Positions 30,982 to 40,821 of a stretch of 64,000 bases of DNA are shown here, one piece after another. Numbering within the stretch: position 1 is the stretch's first letter; each line of letters opens with the position of its first letter. The position numbers and the translations under genes were made by a program. The stretch is from Pirellula sp. SH-Sr6A (GTDB lineage Bacteria; Planctomycetota; Planctomycetia; Pirellulales; Pirellulaceae), in NCBI RefSeq assembly GCF_001610875.1, contig NZ_CP011272.1, positions 1,035,988 through 1,099,987 on the forward strand, in the 5' to 3' direction. The notes under the pieces were generated by a model. That model had not been told where the DNA came from. It saw only the letters and a program-made list of their open reading frames with translations, and ran no database searches.

Positions 30982-32215
30982 CATGAGCAAGTTCACCAAA
31001 GCAGTCTTGAAGGTTGGCGAGTACCACAGCCCGGATCAAACGGTTGTGGTTACTCCTGAGCGCCTGCAGCACTGGAAAGAACAAGTCGATCGCCTCCAAG
31101 GTGCCGGGTACGCTATTCCGATGCACTGGGACCATGCTTCGAATAAAGACATGGACCTTCTGGAGCCAATCAAGCTCGACACTCTGAGACGCAACAAAGA
31201 CCGATCAGCCAAAAACACGGTCGGAAAGCTCGTTGCGTTTGATGTAAGCCAAGACGGAAGATCCGCAGAGATCACCGTAGAGGCTCTCAATAAGTCCGCA
31301 AAAGAATCGATGGAAGCCAACTCGGTTTTCGTTTCCCCTGTGATCTTCGAGCAGTGGAAGGACGGCGCGGGCAATCAATACACCGACACCATCGGGTCTG
31401 TCGATTTGGTCGATTACCCGGTTGATTACAAGCAAGGCCCGTTCGTGCCTGTTGCGGATGCGCGAATGAGCTGCGTAATCCGAATGAGTTCTGCCCCTAC
31501 CAAAATTTGCCGGTTATCGGAGATGAATATGGACGACGAAAAGAAAGACGACGAAACCAAAGGCGCAGAAGACGTCACCAAGATGAGTGATGACTCGCCG
31601 AACGATCCATCTCCCGAGCAGCCAACCACAGGCGGAACCAGCGTTGCAGATGTCCTCGCATCGCTCGCAACTCTGAAAATCATCCTTCCTGAAGACACAA
31701 CCACCGAGAACTTCCTGGAGCGACTGCGACCGGCATTGTCGACCGCAATCGCGCATGGTGAACAACCCGACAAGGAAGAGGAGCCAGCCTCCTCGCTACC
31801 GCCAGAGGAAGAACCAACGGTTGTTACGAGCCCGAATATCGCTGCGATGAGTGCGCGACTTCGGGCTTTTGAAAACACTCTGATCGAGCAAGGTCGCGAG
31901 AACATCAAGAAGCGATTCGACGCGTGCCTGAAATCCGGTCGCATCAGCCCGAACGAGCATGGCCAAATGCTCAAGCGCGTTGGCGTTCAGAAGATGAGCC
32001 TCGATGAGTCCAACAAGGTCGTGGCTGGCGATGTCGCATTGTGGCTTGAGTCGCGAGAGTCTCTCCCGGCGGGTGCCGTTTGGAGCCCTGAGGAGCGCAT
32101 CACGCGAATGGGCGTCACTGATGTGGACCAACCAGGTCCTGTTGATCATTCACGATCCATTTCAGCCAAAGAGGAAGCCGCAGCGGTTGAGGCCCTCATG
32201 AAGCGCAGCCGCTAA
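30971..32215 (+). CDS. Prohead protease/scaffold protein (Mu gpI-like)
   Basis: 414 residues (410 if ATG 30983 is used; neither has a strong ribosome site). The N-terminal ~170 residues resemble Mu I-type proteases: VTPERLQHWKEQVDRLQ, GYAIPMHWDHAS, then SANSVFVSPVIF-like and VDLVDYPVDYKQGPF segments (ANSVFVSPVIFEQW is in the sequence). The rest is acidic, Pro-rich and coiled, as in scaffolds. It precedes decoration and capsid genes, where a protease-scaffold fusion belongs. Confidence 0.6.
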   Translation: MIAGMSKFTKAVLKVGEYHSPDQTVVVTPERLQHWKEQVDRLQGAGYAIPMHWDHASNKDMDLLEPIKLDTLRRNKDRSAKNTVGKLVAFDVSQDGRSAEITVEALNKSAKESMEANSVFVSPVIFEQWKDGAGNQYTDTIGSVDLVDYPVDYKQGPFVPVADARMSCVIRMSSAPTKICRLSEMNMDDEKKDDETKGAEDVTKMSDDSPNDPSPEQPTTGGTSVADVLASLATLKIILPEDTTTENFLERLRPALSTAIAHGEQPDKEEEPASSLPPEEEPTVVTSPNIAAMSARLRAFENTLIEQGRENIKKRFDACLKSGRISPNEHGQMLKRVGVQKMSLDESNKVVAGDVALWLESRESLPAGAVWSPEERITRMGVTDVDQPGPVDHSRSISAKEEAAAVEALMKRSR

Positions 32216-32274
32216 ATCACCAGTGATCTAGCAATTCCATCCCAAACCAAATGTTTTCAAAGAGAGTCTAAATC

Positions 32275-33111
32275 ATGTTAGGTGCAGGTCACTTCGGTAT
32301 CCCAGGTGTTAGCGCAGCACAGTCGACCTACGAAGCAGAATTGCTTTGGGGCGGTGACGAATCACGAATCCAGGTTCTTCGCGGGGCAGGTCGAATCCTA
32401 TCCAGTGCTGTCGATGCTGGAAACACTCCGACCTCGGTTCTCCGAAAAGGTCTTTTGCTCGGGAAAGTCACGGCTTCCGGAAAGTTGAAGCAGTGGGATC
32501 CCGATGGAACCGATGGCTCTCAATTCATCGATAGCATCTTGCCTGTCGAATCGCCTACGACAGACGGATATGGCACGGCGGTGGAGCGATTTGTTCCAAC
32601 CTTTGTTGCCGCTCCCGTCAAAGCAAGCCAGCTTCTCATCGAGGGATCAGCCTTGGTTGGTTCAACGGCTGAGTTCCAGGCACGCCGAGCGTTGCACGAA
32701 ATGGGATTCCGTCTCGATGACGACCCCCAAGGCTACTTGGCCGGTGTGAACCCTCGATCGGCGAGCAAGAGCACCGACTACACGGTCGTTCACGCGGACA
32801 ACGGAACGATCTTCTACGCGGACACCGCGAACGCGACATTCACCCTTCCTGCCTTGCGAGCTGGGTTGTCATTCGAGTTCGTTCGAACATCGGATCACAA
32901 CTTGGTAGTCGCCTCCGCAGAAGGGGACAACATGGTTGTGGGTAACGACGCATCCGCCGACTCGATCACCTACTCCAGCGCGGGAAATCGTCTTGGGGCT
33001 CGGATTCGAGTTCGAAGCGAGTACTTCGGAACAACCCTTAAGTGGATTCCAGAACTCGTTGTCGTTCCGTTCACCACGGGAACCTTGATGACTATCACTC
33101 TTGCAAGCTAA
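32275..33111 (+). CDS. Head decoration protein with an extra C-terminal domain
   Basis: 278 residues. Residues ~1-130 match lambda gpD-like decoration proteins (RGAGRILSSAVDAGNTP, LRKGLLLGKVTASGKLKQWD, FVAAPVKASQLLIEG). The C-terminal ~110 residues form a separate beta domain (NGTIFYADTANATFTLPALR, SFEFVRTSDHNLVV). Decoration trimers stabilise the capsid, and the added domain may be exposed on the virion surface. Confidence 0.65.
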   Translation: MLGAGHFGIPGVSAAQSTYEAELLWGGDESRIQVLRGAGRILSSAVDAGNTPTSVLRKGLLLGKVTASGKLKQWDPDGTDGSQFIDSILPVESPTTDGYGTAVERFVPTFVAAPVKASQLLIEGSALVGSTAEFQARRALHEMGFRLDDDPQGYLAGVNPRSASKSTDYTVVHADNGTIFYADTANATFTLPALRAGLSFEFVRTSDHNLVVASAEGDNMVVGNDASADSITYSSAGNRLGARIRVRSEYFGTTLKWIPELVVVPFTTGTLMTITLAS

Positions 33112-33172
33112 TTCACGCGAGCACAGCGGAACCACTTTTTCAGATTCACTTCAGTACGAGAGATAAAACAAA

Positions 33173-34321
33173 ATGGCTTCACTTCAATCATTGCTCGCGC
33201 CACAGGTATTGACCAAGGTAGTAAGCCAGGTTGCTTCTACTTCGGACTGGCTCACGAATCTGTTCGGTGTTACGCCGGGCGGTGTGAACGAATGGGACTT
33301 TGGACACGGGCGGCACGGGGCGTACAACATCTACGACAACGTTCGGAAGGTGGCACAGGGGCGAGCCCCTGGAGCCGCTGCCGGTCGCCGGGCCGCGAAC
33401 CCGATGAAGCAAGTCGCGTTCACCTATCCGCGTATGCACGATTCGGTTTCGCTGCTCGCGGAAACGATCCATAACCTCGGAATGATCAACGATCCTGCCA
33501 AACGCGACGAAGCAGGGGCGAATATGATCAGCCGCCAAACCGAGACGCTCGGGCAATTGGCTGCCAACTGGAGGAAATCCATGCTGATCGGTGCTCTTCG
33601 TGACTCGCTCTACATGGGCTTCAACGGTGACACTCAGTACGTCACCTACAGCAGCGCCGGAAATGCGATGCAGATCCCTTTTCAGATGCCAGCGGCCAAC
33701 AAGAGCCAACTGAACATGCTGGGAGCCGGGAATATCATCAGCGCGACTTGGGCGAGCGATTCGACCGACATCGGGCTTCAACTGGGGAACATCAATGCTG
33801 CTTTCCAACGGCTGAACGGTGGACATCTCGGGGCGGTTATCACCAACTGGGGAGTCTGGAACTACGTGATTCAGAACGCGTTCATCCAGGCTGTTCACGG
33901 AACGGCTGCACCTCCTTTCATTCAGTTGACTGGGCCAGAAACAGACGACCGAATCGCACGCACGATGAAAAACGTGTTCCGCGCTCGTCTCTCGATTGCT
34001 CCGAACGTCATTTGGTACATCACCGATGAAGGCTTGGAAGTCGGGGCACCAGGAAGCGAATCGTTCGAAAAGATTTGCGAAGACAACAAGGCAATCTTCG
34101 TTGGCTTCGAACCAGGCCAAGACGACGTTCTCGGAGCTTATATCGGTAGCGAGCCTATCAGCGAACGAGATGGAGATCCTGCGACGGTCAAACGAGGAAT
34201 GGCGGCTTGGTCGGTCGATCGATCGAACCCAACATCCACGGATTTGTTCGTTCTCGACAACTCCTTGATCGTGAACCACATCCCGACTTCGATCGCCTAC
34301 GGAACCGTTGTCTTCGGCTAA
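33173..34321 (+). CDS. Major capsid protein
   Basis: 382 residues, of the lambda gpE-like HK97-fold class by position and content: N-terminal SLLAPQVLTKVVSQV, then DVLGAYIGSEPIS near the end. It follows the protease and decoration genes, and codon use and length are as expected. The antisense frame opposite is open for ~390 codons but is a shadow. Confidence 0.75.
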   Translation: MASLQSLLAPQVLTKVVSQVASTSDWLTNLFGVTPGGVNEWDFGHGRHGAYNIYDNVRKVAQGRAPGAAAGRRAANPMKQVAFTYPRMHDSVSLLAETIHNLGMINDPAKRDEAGANMISRQTETLGQLAANWRKSMLIGALRDSLYMGFNGDTQYVTYSSAGNAMQIPFQMPAANKSQLNMLGAGNIISATWASDSTDIGLQLGNINAAFQRLNGGHLGAVITNWGVWNYVIQNAFIQAVHGTAAPPFIQLTGPETDDRIARTMKNVFRARLSIAPNVIWYITDEGLEVGAPGSESFEKICEDNKAIFVGFEPGQDDVLGAYIGSEPISERDGDPATVKRGMAAWSVDRSNPTSTDLFVLDNSLIVNHIPTSIAYGTVVFG

Positions 34322-34371
34322 TTGGCGTCCGGTTTCTAACCAAACACATCCCACAACTATGGTTGTTACCA

Positions 34372-34893
34372 ATGCCTCTTACACCCCTGACCGACAGCGA
34401 GACGCTAGAACGCTTCCTCTCGGCTGAGGGACTTGTTTCCTTCACCGAGCACGATCAGCAAGGATCGGACGGACTGATCACCGATGATTGCATCACCTAC
34501 GCGGACGGTTTTCTATACGGCCGACTCGCTTCGCGTTTCCCTCTCGATTCGATCGCGAGAGCAACCATCGTTACCGAGTTCGCGACAGTCATCGCGGCAC
34601 GGACTCTCTGCACTCGCCGAGGGAACCCAATCCCCGAATCACTCGAGCGCCGGTATCTCGAAATCGTCGAAAAGGACGGTCTTCTCGATCAGATCATTGC
34701 GAAGCAAATTGTTTTGATTGACGAAAACGGGAACCTTCTCGCAGGATCGAAGGGGCAATACCCATCGGTCTCGAATCTCACTATTGATCGCCTCTATCCG
34801 AATCAACGAGTTCGCGTTGTTCCTCAGACGTCGACGCATGTCGATAGCACGCAACGACGCGACACCCAACGATTCTTCGGAGGTGCTGGGTAA
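34372..34893 (+). CDS. Head completion protein, DUF1320/Mu gp36-like
   Basis: 173 residues from ATG 34372. TPLTDSETLERFLSAEGL, then DDCITYADGFLYGRLASRF, matches the helix pattern of gp36-type head-tail connectors: two N-terminal helices, a dimerising helix and a DxxxGYL-like segment. It overlaps the next gene by 1 base. Confidence 0.6.
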   Translation: MPLTPLTDSETLERFLSAEGLVSFTEHDQQGSDGLITDDCITYADGFLYGRLASRFPLDSIARATIVTEFATVIAARTLCTRRGNPIPESLERRYLEIVEKDGLLDQIIAKQIVLIDENGNLLAGSKGQYPSVSNLTIDRLYPNQRVRVVPQTSTHVDSTQRRDTQRFFGGAG

Positions 34894-35696
34894 TGGGAGA
34901 TTTACCATTCCATGGACGCAAGGAAGACGCGCGGCGAGCTGTCGCGGCTCTGATTGGGCAATTGACGGGCAAGACGCCGGACCAAGGCGGGTTGGCTCGC
35001 AGCGTTTTCTATTCGATCGGCTTCCAGGCCATTTCGGACATCCAGGAGGCTTTCATTGTCAAAGCTCGCGGAGGGACTGGGGAGGATGGCGTTCGCTGGC
35101 CCCCACTATCCCAAGCGTACCTCGCATACGGCCGACGCTTTGGACCGGGGGAGAAAGCCGAACTAAGGCGAGCCGCGGGGCTTGGCCGTGGAAACAACCG
35201 AGGCATCGGAAAGAACTCGGGGCTACTCACCGCGGCACAGCAAAAGCGATGGAGGCAGATCTACTCGCAAAAGCTCGCTTGGTTAGCGCCTCGCAAGTCG
35301 TTGGCAGAGGCAAAAGCAATCGCCGCATCGATCGCATGGAAAACGATCAAGGAAGAGGGCGCGAAAACGAAGCTCGAAGTTTACGGAAATAGGCAAGTGG
35401 ACATCCTTCGCGATACGGGAATTCTTTTCAATTCCATATCGCCTGGATACTTCGATGGCACCAACTATCAGAAACCAACAGGGGAAGGGGGTGATCAACA
35501 AGTCTTTATGCCGCTGACGGACGGAATCGTTGTTGGAACCACGGTCAAATACGCCGGGGCGCACAACGAGGGTAAGGGCGTACCGAAGCGACAGATATTC
35601 CCTGACAAAGTTCCTCCCGTTTGGGTGGAGCGATGGACCAAAGTGGGCATGCAAGCGGTCTCCGCGTTCCTTCGTCGTTCGTTGGAGGCCGCTTGA
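34893..35696 (+). CDS. Phage virion morphogenesis protein (gpG/gpS-like tail completion)
   Basis: 267 residues. Signatures: RWPPLSQAYLAYG, DILRDTGILFNSISPGYF, then GIVVGTTVKYAGAHNEGKG and VPKRQIFP, as in the Mu gpG/P2 gpS family. These proteins join tail to head. A long basic insertion (~75-120) is present. Confidence 0.8.
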   Translation: MGDLPFHGRKEDARRAVAALIGQLTGKTPDQGGLARSVFYSIGFQAISDIQEAFIVKARGGTGEDGVRWPPLSQAYLAYGRRFGPGEKAELRRAAGLGRGNNRGIGKNSGLLTAAQQKRWRQIYSQKLAWLAPRKSLAEAKAIAASIAWKTIKEEGAKTKLEVYGNRQVDILRDTGILFNSISPGYFDGTNYQKPTGEGGDQQVFMPLTDGIVVGTTVKYAGAHNEGKGVPKRQIFPDKVPPVWVERWTKVGMQAVSAFLRRSLEAA

Positions 35697-36274
35697 TGCT
35701 TAACGCTGAAACATACTTCCTCGAAGCTGTTCGGGATGTACTTCGAAAAAAGCTAAGTCTTGGAGAGTTGCAATGCGACTGCGAACCGGACGAACAGATA
35801 CCAGCGATCGCAGGAGATATTTACTTCGCTGTGATCCCTGGAGGAATATCCCCAGGAGCAAAGCAAAACACCTCCGGTGGCGTTCAGGATGTTATTCACT
35901 CCGTCCAGGTCGCTGTCATTAGCCGAATCCTTTCTGCCAGCGATCGAAAGCGAAGTATTTTCTTGACTCGATTGAAAGGGCTCAACCATGAAGTAAGTCG
36001 CGTAATGCTCGCACTTGATTGGCAAAACGACGTGATGAGCCTTGCAAATGCCAAGCTGTATCAAGACTACCCAACAGCCAAACCGTTTATTGAGACCTTG
36101 CGATTGTCGCGAGTGGATGCAAAACCAAGGATGGTGACAGGCGAAATCTATGGTGGAGGCCATACCGCCAAGGACGGAACCACGGACTACATCGCGATGA
36201 TGCGAAGCGTGTACTTCGGAGGCATGCGACGAATCGAGTACATCAACCAGCTAACGCCAACGGGGAGGGTGTAA
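35696..36274 (+). CDS. Tail terminator-like protein
   Basis: 192 residues from ATG 35696. Position after gpG and an alpha/beta layout with DVIHSVQVAVISRILS suggest a minor tail or tail-terminator protein. No definite family. Confidence 0.45.
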   Translation: MLNAETYFLEAVRDVLRKKLSLGELQCDCEPDEQIPAIAGDIYFAVIPGGISPGAKQNTSGGVQDVIHSVQVAVISRILSASDRKRSIFLTRLKGLNHEVSRVMLALDWQNDVMSLANAKLYQDYPTAKPFIETLRLSRVDAKPRMVTGEIYGGGHTAKDGTTDYIAMMRSVYFGGMRRIEYINQLTPTGRV

Positions 36275-36276
36275 CC

Positions 36277-36786
36277 ATGCTTTGGAAGTGCCCTAGCGTT
36301 ACGGCCGTTCCCGCGTTTGCCAGCAAGCTCACCGAGGAATCACAGCGAGTTTCGGAGATCCTCGCATCGATCAAGCCATTGCCAAATGCAACGACGAACT
36401 CGGGGATAGTGATCCCCAACGAACGAACACACAAGCAACCAAACTTCGCGTTTTGTGCAAATCCGAAATGTGCGGAAAACGGGCTCGAATTCCGTTTCCA
36501 AATCGAAGATACCTTGATGCCATGCCCCAAGTGTGGCGCGACGCATGCCCCTTTGGTTGGCATGTTGGCAAAGACGCATCTACTGGTTCAAGACCGTATG
36601 GGCCATTTGGTTGGCTCCGGTGGTTTGCGATACCGCATAGCATGCGACACGGAAAACAAACGACACGTAATCTCAACCCCCGAGAATCACGAGTTGGCAA
36701 CAGGCGATCGGCGAATAGCGAACTGCCTCGACTGTTTGAAAGTCACTACTCCAGATTTAACGGGACACGCTTTACACGCGAGGTAA
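36277..36786 (+). CDS. Zinc-ribbon protein in the tail block
   Basis: 169 residues with a CANPKC ... CPKCGATH zinc ribbon at ~60-90 and a later CLDC pair. A zinc-binding protein among tail genes is uncommon; it may be structural. No family. Confidence 0.5.
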   Translation: MLWKCPSVTAVPAFASKLTEESQRVSEILASIKPLPNATTNSGIVIPNERTHKQPNFAFCANPKCAENGLEFRFQIEDTLMPCPKCGATHAPLVGMLAKTHLLVQDRMGHLVGSGGLRYRIACDTENKRHVISTPENHELATGDRRIANCLDCLKVTTPDLTGHALHAR

Positions 36787-36790
36787 GAAA

Positions 36791-37324
36791 ATGGGATTCG
36801 TAGCAGGTGCATATTTAATTGGATACAACTCGAAGGTTTGCGGGCAGTCCGCGGAAGGGATCATGTTTGAACGTCAACTGTTCAAGCGATTGATCACTGG
36901 CGATTGGATGGGCCAAGCTCCACAGGATGCCATTTACCTCGGGATGGACCTCACGTCGATGGTGACGTTTATCGAGGCCGACGCCGCAGCAATGGCAGAC
37001 ATTATCAAACCCTACAACGGGGCAGCAACGACGCTCACCAATGCCGTTGTTGGCGTCATGGATCGACAGCACGCGGTTGTGAAATCGTTGGTACTCACGT
37101 CGCTCCTCACTGGGACGGTCATCAACGCCAACGGCGGAACGGGCGCGACATCTGTGAACCCGCTGACTCGTACCCTCCCTCGATCGATCCTCGCAGAGAA
37201 CTACCCCGTTCGGGAGCTGTTCGGTACGCAACTCCGAGATGTTCCTATCAAGTTCCGGCACTACCCGACGCCTCACGTTCAATCCACGGGCGTTGGCGGC
37301 GGTGAGTTCGGGACCGAGACCTAA
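36791..37324 (+). CDS. Putative tail tube protein
   Basis: 177 residues, beta-rich (GMDLTSMVTFIEADAAAMAD, VVGVMDRQHAVVKSLVLTSL) and located right before the chaperone- and tape-measure-like genes, the usual place of the tube protein. The call is mostly positional. Confidence 0.5.
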   Translation: MGFVAGAYLIGYNSKVCGQSAEGIMFERQLFKRLITGDWMGQAPQDAIYLGMDLTSMVTFIEADAAAMADIIKPYNGAATTLTNAVVGVMDRQHAVVKSLVLTSLLTGTVINANGGTGATSVNPLTRTLPRSILAENYPVRELFGTQLRDVPIKFRHYPTPHVQSTGVGGGEFGTET

Positions 37325-37337
37325 CAGAAGGCAAACC

Positions 37338-37694
37338 ATGCAATCCCCCACCATGCTTAAAAGTGAACCATCGCTCAAACTTGATACCGGCCGAAGATCT
37401 TTCGAGATCGTTGTCGATGGCAAGCCCGAGCGTTGGGAGTACGACGTTCTGGAAATCAAGCTGATCATCGAAAGCTTGGAGCGAACCGCAGGGATGCGGG
37501 TTGATGACTCACCGAACGTCAAGAATCCAACGATCGAGTTTTTGCAAGCGCTCGCATCTCAGTTGGAATTGCAAGAATGCAAAGGATGCACACCCACCGC
37601 AGCGTTTCGGATTTACAACGTGGTGAACACGCAGTTTGCCACGATGAATACGGATATTCAGGAAACAGTCGACCGCATCGTGAGTGGAGCATAG
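37338..37694 (+). CDS. Putative tail assembly chaperone
   Basis: 118 residues from ATG 37338. A small mainly helical protein (LEIKLIIESLERTAGM) just upstream of the tape measure. No frameshift slippery site was seen, so the usual programmed shift is not evident. Confidence 0.45.
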   Translation: MQSPTMLKSEPSLKLDTGRRSFEIVVDGKPERWEYDVLEIKLIIESLERTAGMRVDDSPNVKNPTIEFLQALASQLELQECKGCTPTAAFRIYNVVNTQFATMNTDIQETVDRIVSGA

Positions 37695-37697
37695 CGA

Positions 37698-39107
37698 ATG
37701 GAAGAGACCGGGATTGTAATCCGGCTCGTTGACGGTTCTCCCGAAGAGCAGGCCGCATTCAACCAGCCACCGCCGAACTTCAACCAGGACAGCGGAACCC
37801 CTGCGACTCCTCCAGTCTCCACGGATACCACTGCGCCATCATCGCCAAACGCACCACAGGCCCCAGCGGAGAGTGCAGCGGGGCAGGCGGGTAATTTATC
37901 GGCCGACCTTCTAGCGAGCTTACGCGATGCAATGCTCACGCTTGCGGATCGATTTGCGCCCGAGTCCTTCCGGATACCAATCGAACGACTTATCAACGCT
38001 TTGGCGCCTCGGGACGCGGACGGAAATACCACCGTTCCGCCTCCGGTGCAGAATCCAGGATCCGCCGATCAACCGCGGGTGATCCCGCCCGTTCAGCCAG
38101 TGAATCCAACACCACCTCCGAGCGATGAAACTAGAAACGAGTCGGGAACCACCTCGGGGCTTCGAACTGCGTTCCGTTTCGTGCGAGATCGCGGGAACCA
38201 GTTCCTGGGGAGAACTCGCGTTGGCCGCGCAGCTCAACGAGCGTTCCGTACAGGCTCACAATTCGCACAGAGAGCCGTTCGAGCAGCAGGACGAACAAGA
38301 ACAGGCAGGGCAGCGCTAGGCTTTGCCAGACGAGCCGGGACCGCAGTAGCGACCCGTCTCGGATTTGGAGCAGCCAGCGGGGCGGCAGCAGCCGGGGGAA
38401 CCAGCGTTGCTGGGGGCGCTGCCGCTACCGCTGGAGCAGCAGGGGCAGGAGCCGCAGCCGTTGCAAACCCTGTAGGGCTTGCTGTTGGTGCAGTGGTAGC
38501 ATCCTTTGCGGCCGCAGCAGTGGCTGCCAAACTGTTGAGCGACAAGTTCACGGAAGAAGCGGGGAAAATCGAGAACTATTCGGCATCTGTCTCACTTGCT
38601 CGCGCGAGGGCACAGGTAAACACCGAAATGAACATGCTCGATCGCGCGAATAAGGTCGGTGGATCATTTGGAAGAGTAGAAGAGTCCAGAGGGAATGTTT
38701 CCAATCAAATGGAAAAGCTTTGGACCGACATTCTTGGAAGCATTAAGGTTATCGAACCTATATTGGTTTCGCTTAACGATGGCGCGGCGATCCTTTTGGC
38801 GGAAATGCGAAAGGGAATCAACAGTCTCGAAGGGGCTTCGGCTGCAATTGATCTAGCAATAGCGAGCTGGACTCCAGGAAAGGACGATGATGCGAAAGCG
38901 GCGGCGGAGATTGCCGATCTTGTCAAAGAACGGCGAGAGATCGTGAAAGAGCAGGCTGAACTTATGAAGCACATGGCTTCTGCTTGGGGGGATAAGGAGA
39001 AATTGAAACAGACTGAACCTGACCCCATGTTAATGGCGATTCTTGCTATGGAAATAGACGACGACGGAGACCCGAAGCCTAGACGTAAAAAGCCGGGAGA
39101 GAACTAG
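37698..39107 (+). CDS. Tape measure protein (short)
   Basis: 469 residues. A disordered Pro/Thr-rich N-terminus, an Arg-rich repeat zone (~155-225), a Gly/Ala hydrophobic stretch likely to insert in membranes (~230-280), and a helical C-terminus. This architecture is usual for tape measures. The length corresponds to a short tail. Confidence 0.65.
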   Translation: MEETGIVIRLVDGSPEEQAAFNQPPPNFNQDSGTPATPPVSTDTTAPSSPNAPQAPAESAAGQAGNLSADLLASLRDAMLTLADRFAPESFRIPIERLINALAPRDADGNTTVPPPVQNPGSADQPRVIPPVQPVNPTPPPSDETRNESGTTSGLRTAFRFVRDRGNQFLGRTRVGRAAQRAFRTGSQFAQRAVRAAGRTRTGRAALGFARRAGTAVATRLGFGAASGAAAAGGTSVAGGAAATAGAAGAGAAAVANPVGLAVGAVVASFAAAAVAAKLLSDKFTEEAGKIENYSASVSLARARAQVNTEMNMLDRANKVGGSFGRVEESRGNVSNQMEKLWTDILGSIKVIEPILVSLNDGAAILLAEMRKGINSLEGASAAIDLAIASWTPGKDDDAKAAAEIADLVKERREIVKEQAELMKHMASAWGDKEKLKQTEPDPMLMAILAMEIDDDGDPKPRRKKPGEN

Positions 39108-39108
39108 G

Positions 39109-40821
39109 ATGGGTCTTTCAATCGTCACATACAACGGATACCAGTTCCCAGATCGCAGTAATGTCGAAGTAGATGAGGAATTCGTTTACGACCAGGCGGA
39201 CTGGACTGTCATTGAGACCAAGTTCGTTGTGCGAGTTACGACACTCATCACCAATGAGGAACAATACAACTCGCCAGTGTTCAACTCATCTCTTGAGCCA
39301 GATGCACAATGGCAGAACATCGCCGCGTTCGCTGGACCTACCATGCACCGAGCAAGGCAGGCACTAAGTAAGGCTGGGGGGCAGCTTAGCATCCTCCATG
39401 ACGGATTTGGACCACACTTAGAGATCAATCAATCAGCGGGGGGGGTTAGGGATGTTTCCTGGGGCCCGAAGCCAAGAATTCTTCGATGGACCCCCGTTGG
39501 CCATACGCACGCTGTTGAGGTTGTTTGGGAGTGCGAATTTCGAATACCGATTTGCAGTGGAGACGCGCCCCCAAAATTCACGGGTCTAAAATCACACAAC
39601 TACGAAATTGGATTCTCTTACGACGACAAAGGGTACACGACACGCACAATCAATGGGCGAGTTGAGATTGCTCTTACAAGACAACTCGGGGGAAGGGCTC
39701 TAGTCGATTCGGTCGATCGCTATCGAAACCTGATCGATCACGCGAAACCTGACAACTTTCGACGAACCGTAGATTGGAACATATCCCTGGATAAGAGGGT
39801 AGCGAACTACACGATCATCGATCGCGAAATCAGCAGCCCGAACGCTTGGCCGCAGGGGGTCGTCGATATTCAGGCGAAACATCGTGTTAACTGGTCAAGA
39901 GCTGTTCAGCTAGCGCGAGTCTCGAATTCCATTTCGATGACGGTAGAGCTTGCCCCGACTGAAAGCAAATCGCGAGCTTGGCTTATTTTTCGTGGACTAT
40001 TCCAGAAGCGAATCAACTTTTCCACTGACACCGTATTTATCTATTCTCTCGATGTTGAAGAGGAAATATTTTCGAACCGAGTTTCGTTTTCGCTGAACTA
40101 CTACTTTCTGAGTCAGCTAGACGTTATCAACGTCTTCAATCAGTCCGGATTGTTCCAAACGGTTTCGGATGAACTCGATAACTGGGCTGCATGGAGCACA
40201 AGCACGAAAGTCTTGCAGCCTCTCCAGGGTGGGCAATCGCAAGTCCAGTACGGATACTCTGGATTGAAGCATGAGCCCCAAATCGAAAGGATTGTTGACC
40301 TATGCGACAACTTTCCTGGAGGAGGTGGGGATTATCCAAACGTATTGACCAAGCCTACGGTTCCGCCTCCATCCCTCTGCAACTCCAAGCCACCTGCGGA
40401 TAAGAGCTGGCTCAAATACGAGGCGGTCTTCAAGTACAACGAAAATAGTCCAGCCTATACCGCTGTGAGCCTTCGCGAGAACGATCTTCTACACAAGACT
40501 TTCAGCCCCAGCAACATCGACGCAGCCCTGCCAGATGTGGAGGAAGAAGGCGCGACTCGATGGATTGAAGAAAGGGCCGGTTCGCAGGAGTTCATTTTGC
40601 AGGGGTATGCTGAGCGAGTCGGGTATCAGATACCGAAGCCTGGAAGGATTCTAGTCGGAGGCAACTATTACAGGCCGATCGGTAAGGGCGTCTATGCTCA
40701 AAAGTTCATGGGTACGCACTTTTGCCAGCCATTGTTCGCAGCAGTTTGGAAGCAAAAGTATCGACTCGATCGCCCATTGACCAAACTCAACCCTAAAGAC
40801 GAAAACGGGGGCGTTGAATGA
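39109..40821 (+). CDS. Tail tip/baseplate structural protein
   Basis: 570 residues, beta-rich, directly after the tape measure. No motif recognised beyond structural composition; the central part has VEVVWECEFRIPICSG and later FPGGGGDYPN. Probably distal tail or baseplate. Confidence 0.45.
   Translation: MGLSIVTYNGYQFPDRSNVEVDEEFVYDQADWTVIETKFVVRVTTLITNEEQYNSPVFNSSLEPDAQWQNIAAFAGPTMHRARQALSKAGGQLSILHDGFGPHLEINQSAGGVRDVSWGPKPRILRWTPVGHTHAVEVVWECEFRIPICSGDAPPKFTGLKSHNYEIGFSYDDKGYTTRTINGRVEIALTRQLGGRALVDSVDRYRNLIDHAKPDNFRRTVDWNISLDKRVANYTIIDREISSPNAWPQGVVDIQAKHRVNWSRAVQLARVSNSISMTVELAPTESKSRAWLIFRGLFQKRINFSTDTVFIYSLDVEEEIFSNRVSFSLNYYFLSQLDVINVFNQSGLFQTVSDELDNWAAWSTSTKVLQPLQGGQSQVQYGYSGLKHEPQIERIVDLCDNFPGGGGDYPNVLTKPTVPPPSLCNSKPPADKSWLKYEAVFKYNENSPAYTAVSLRENDLLHKTFSPSNIDAALPDVEEEGATRWIEERAGSQEFILQGYAERVGYQIPKPGRILVGGNYYRPIGKGVYAQKFMGTHFCQPLFAAVWKQKYRLDRPLTKLNPKDENGGVE

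Noticed and set aside
33188-34372. 394-codon minus-strand frame opposite the capsid gene
   Set aside because: Composition is that of an antisense shadow and the plus-strand capsid protein is convincing.
37338-37710. Programmed frameshift in the tail chaperone gene
   Set aside because: No slippery heptamer or extended overlapping frame was visible before the tape measure gene.
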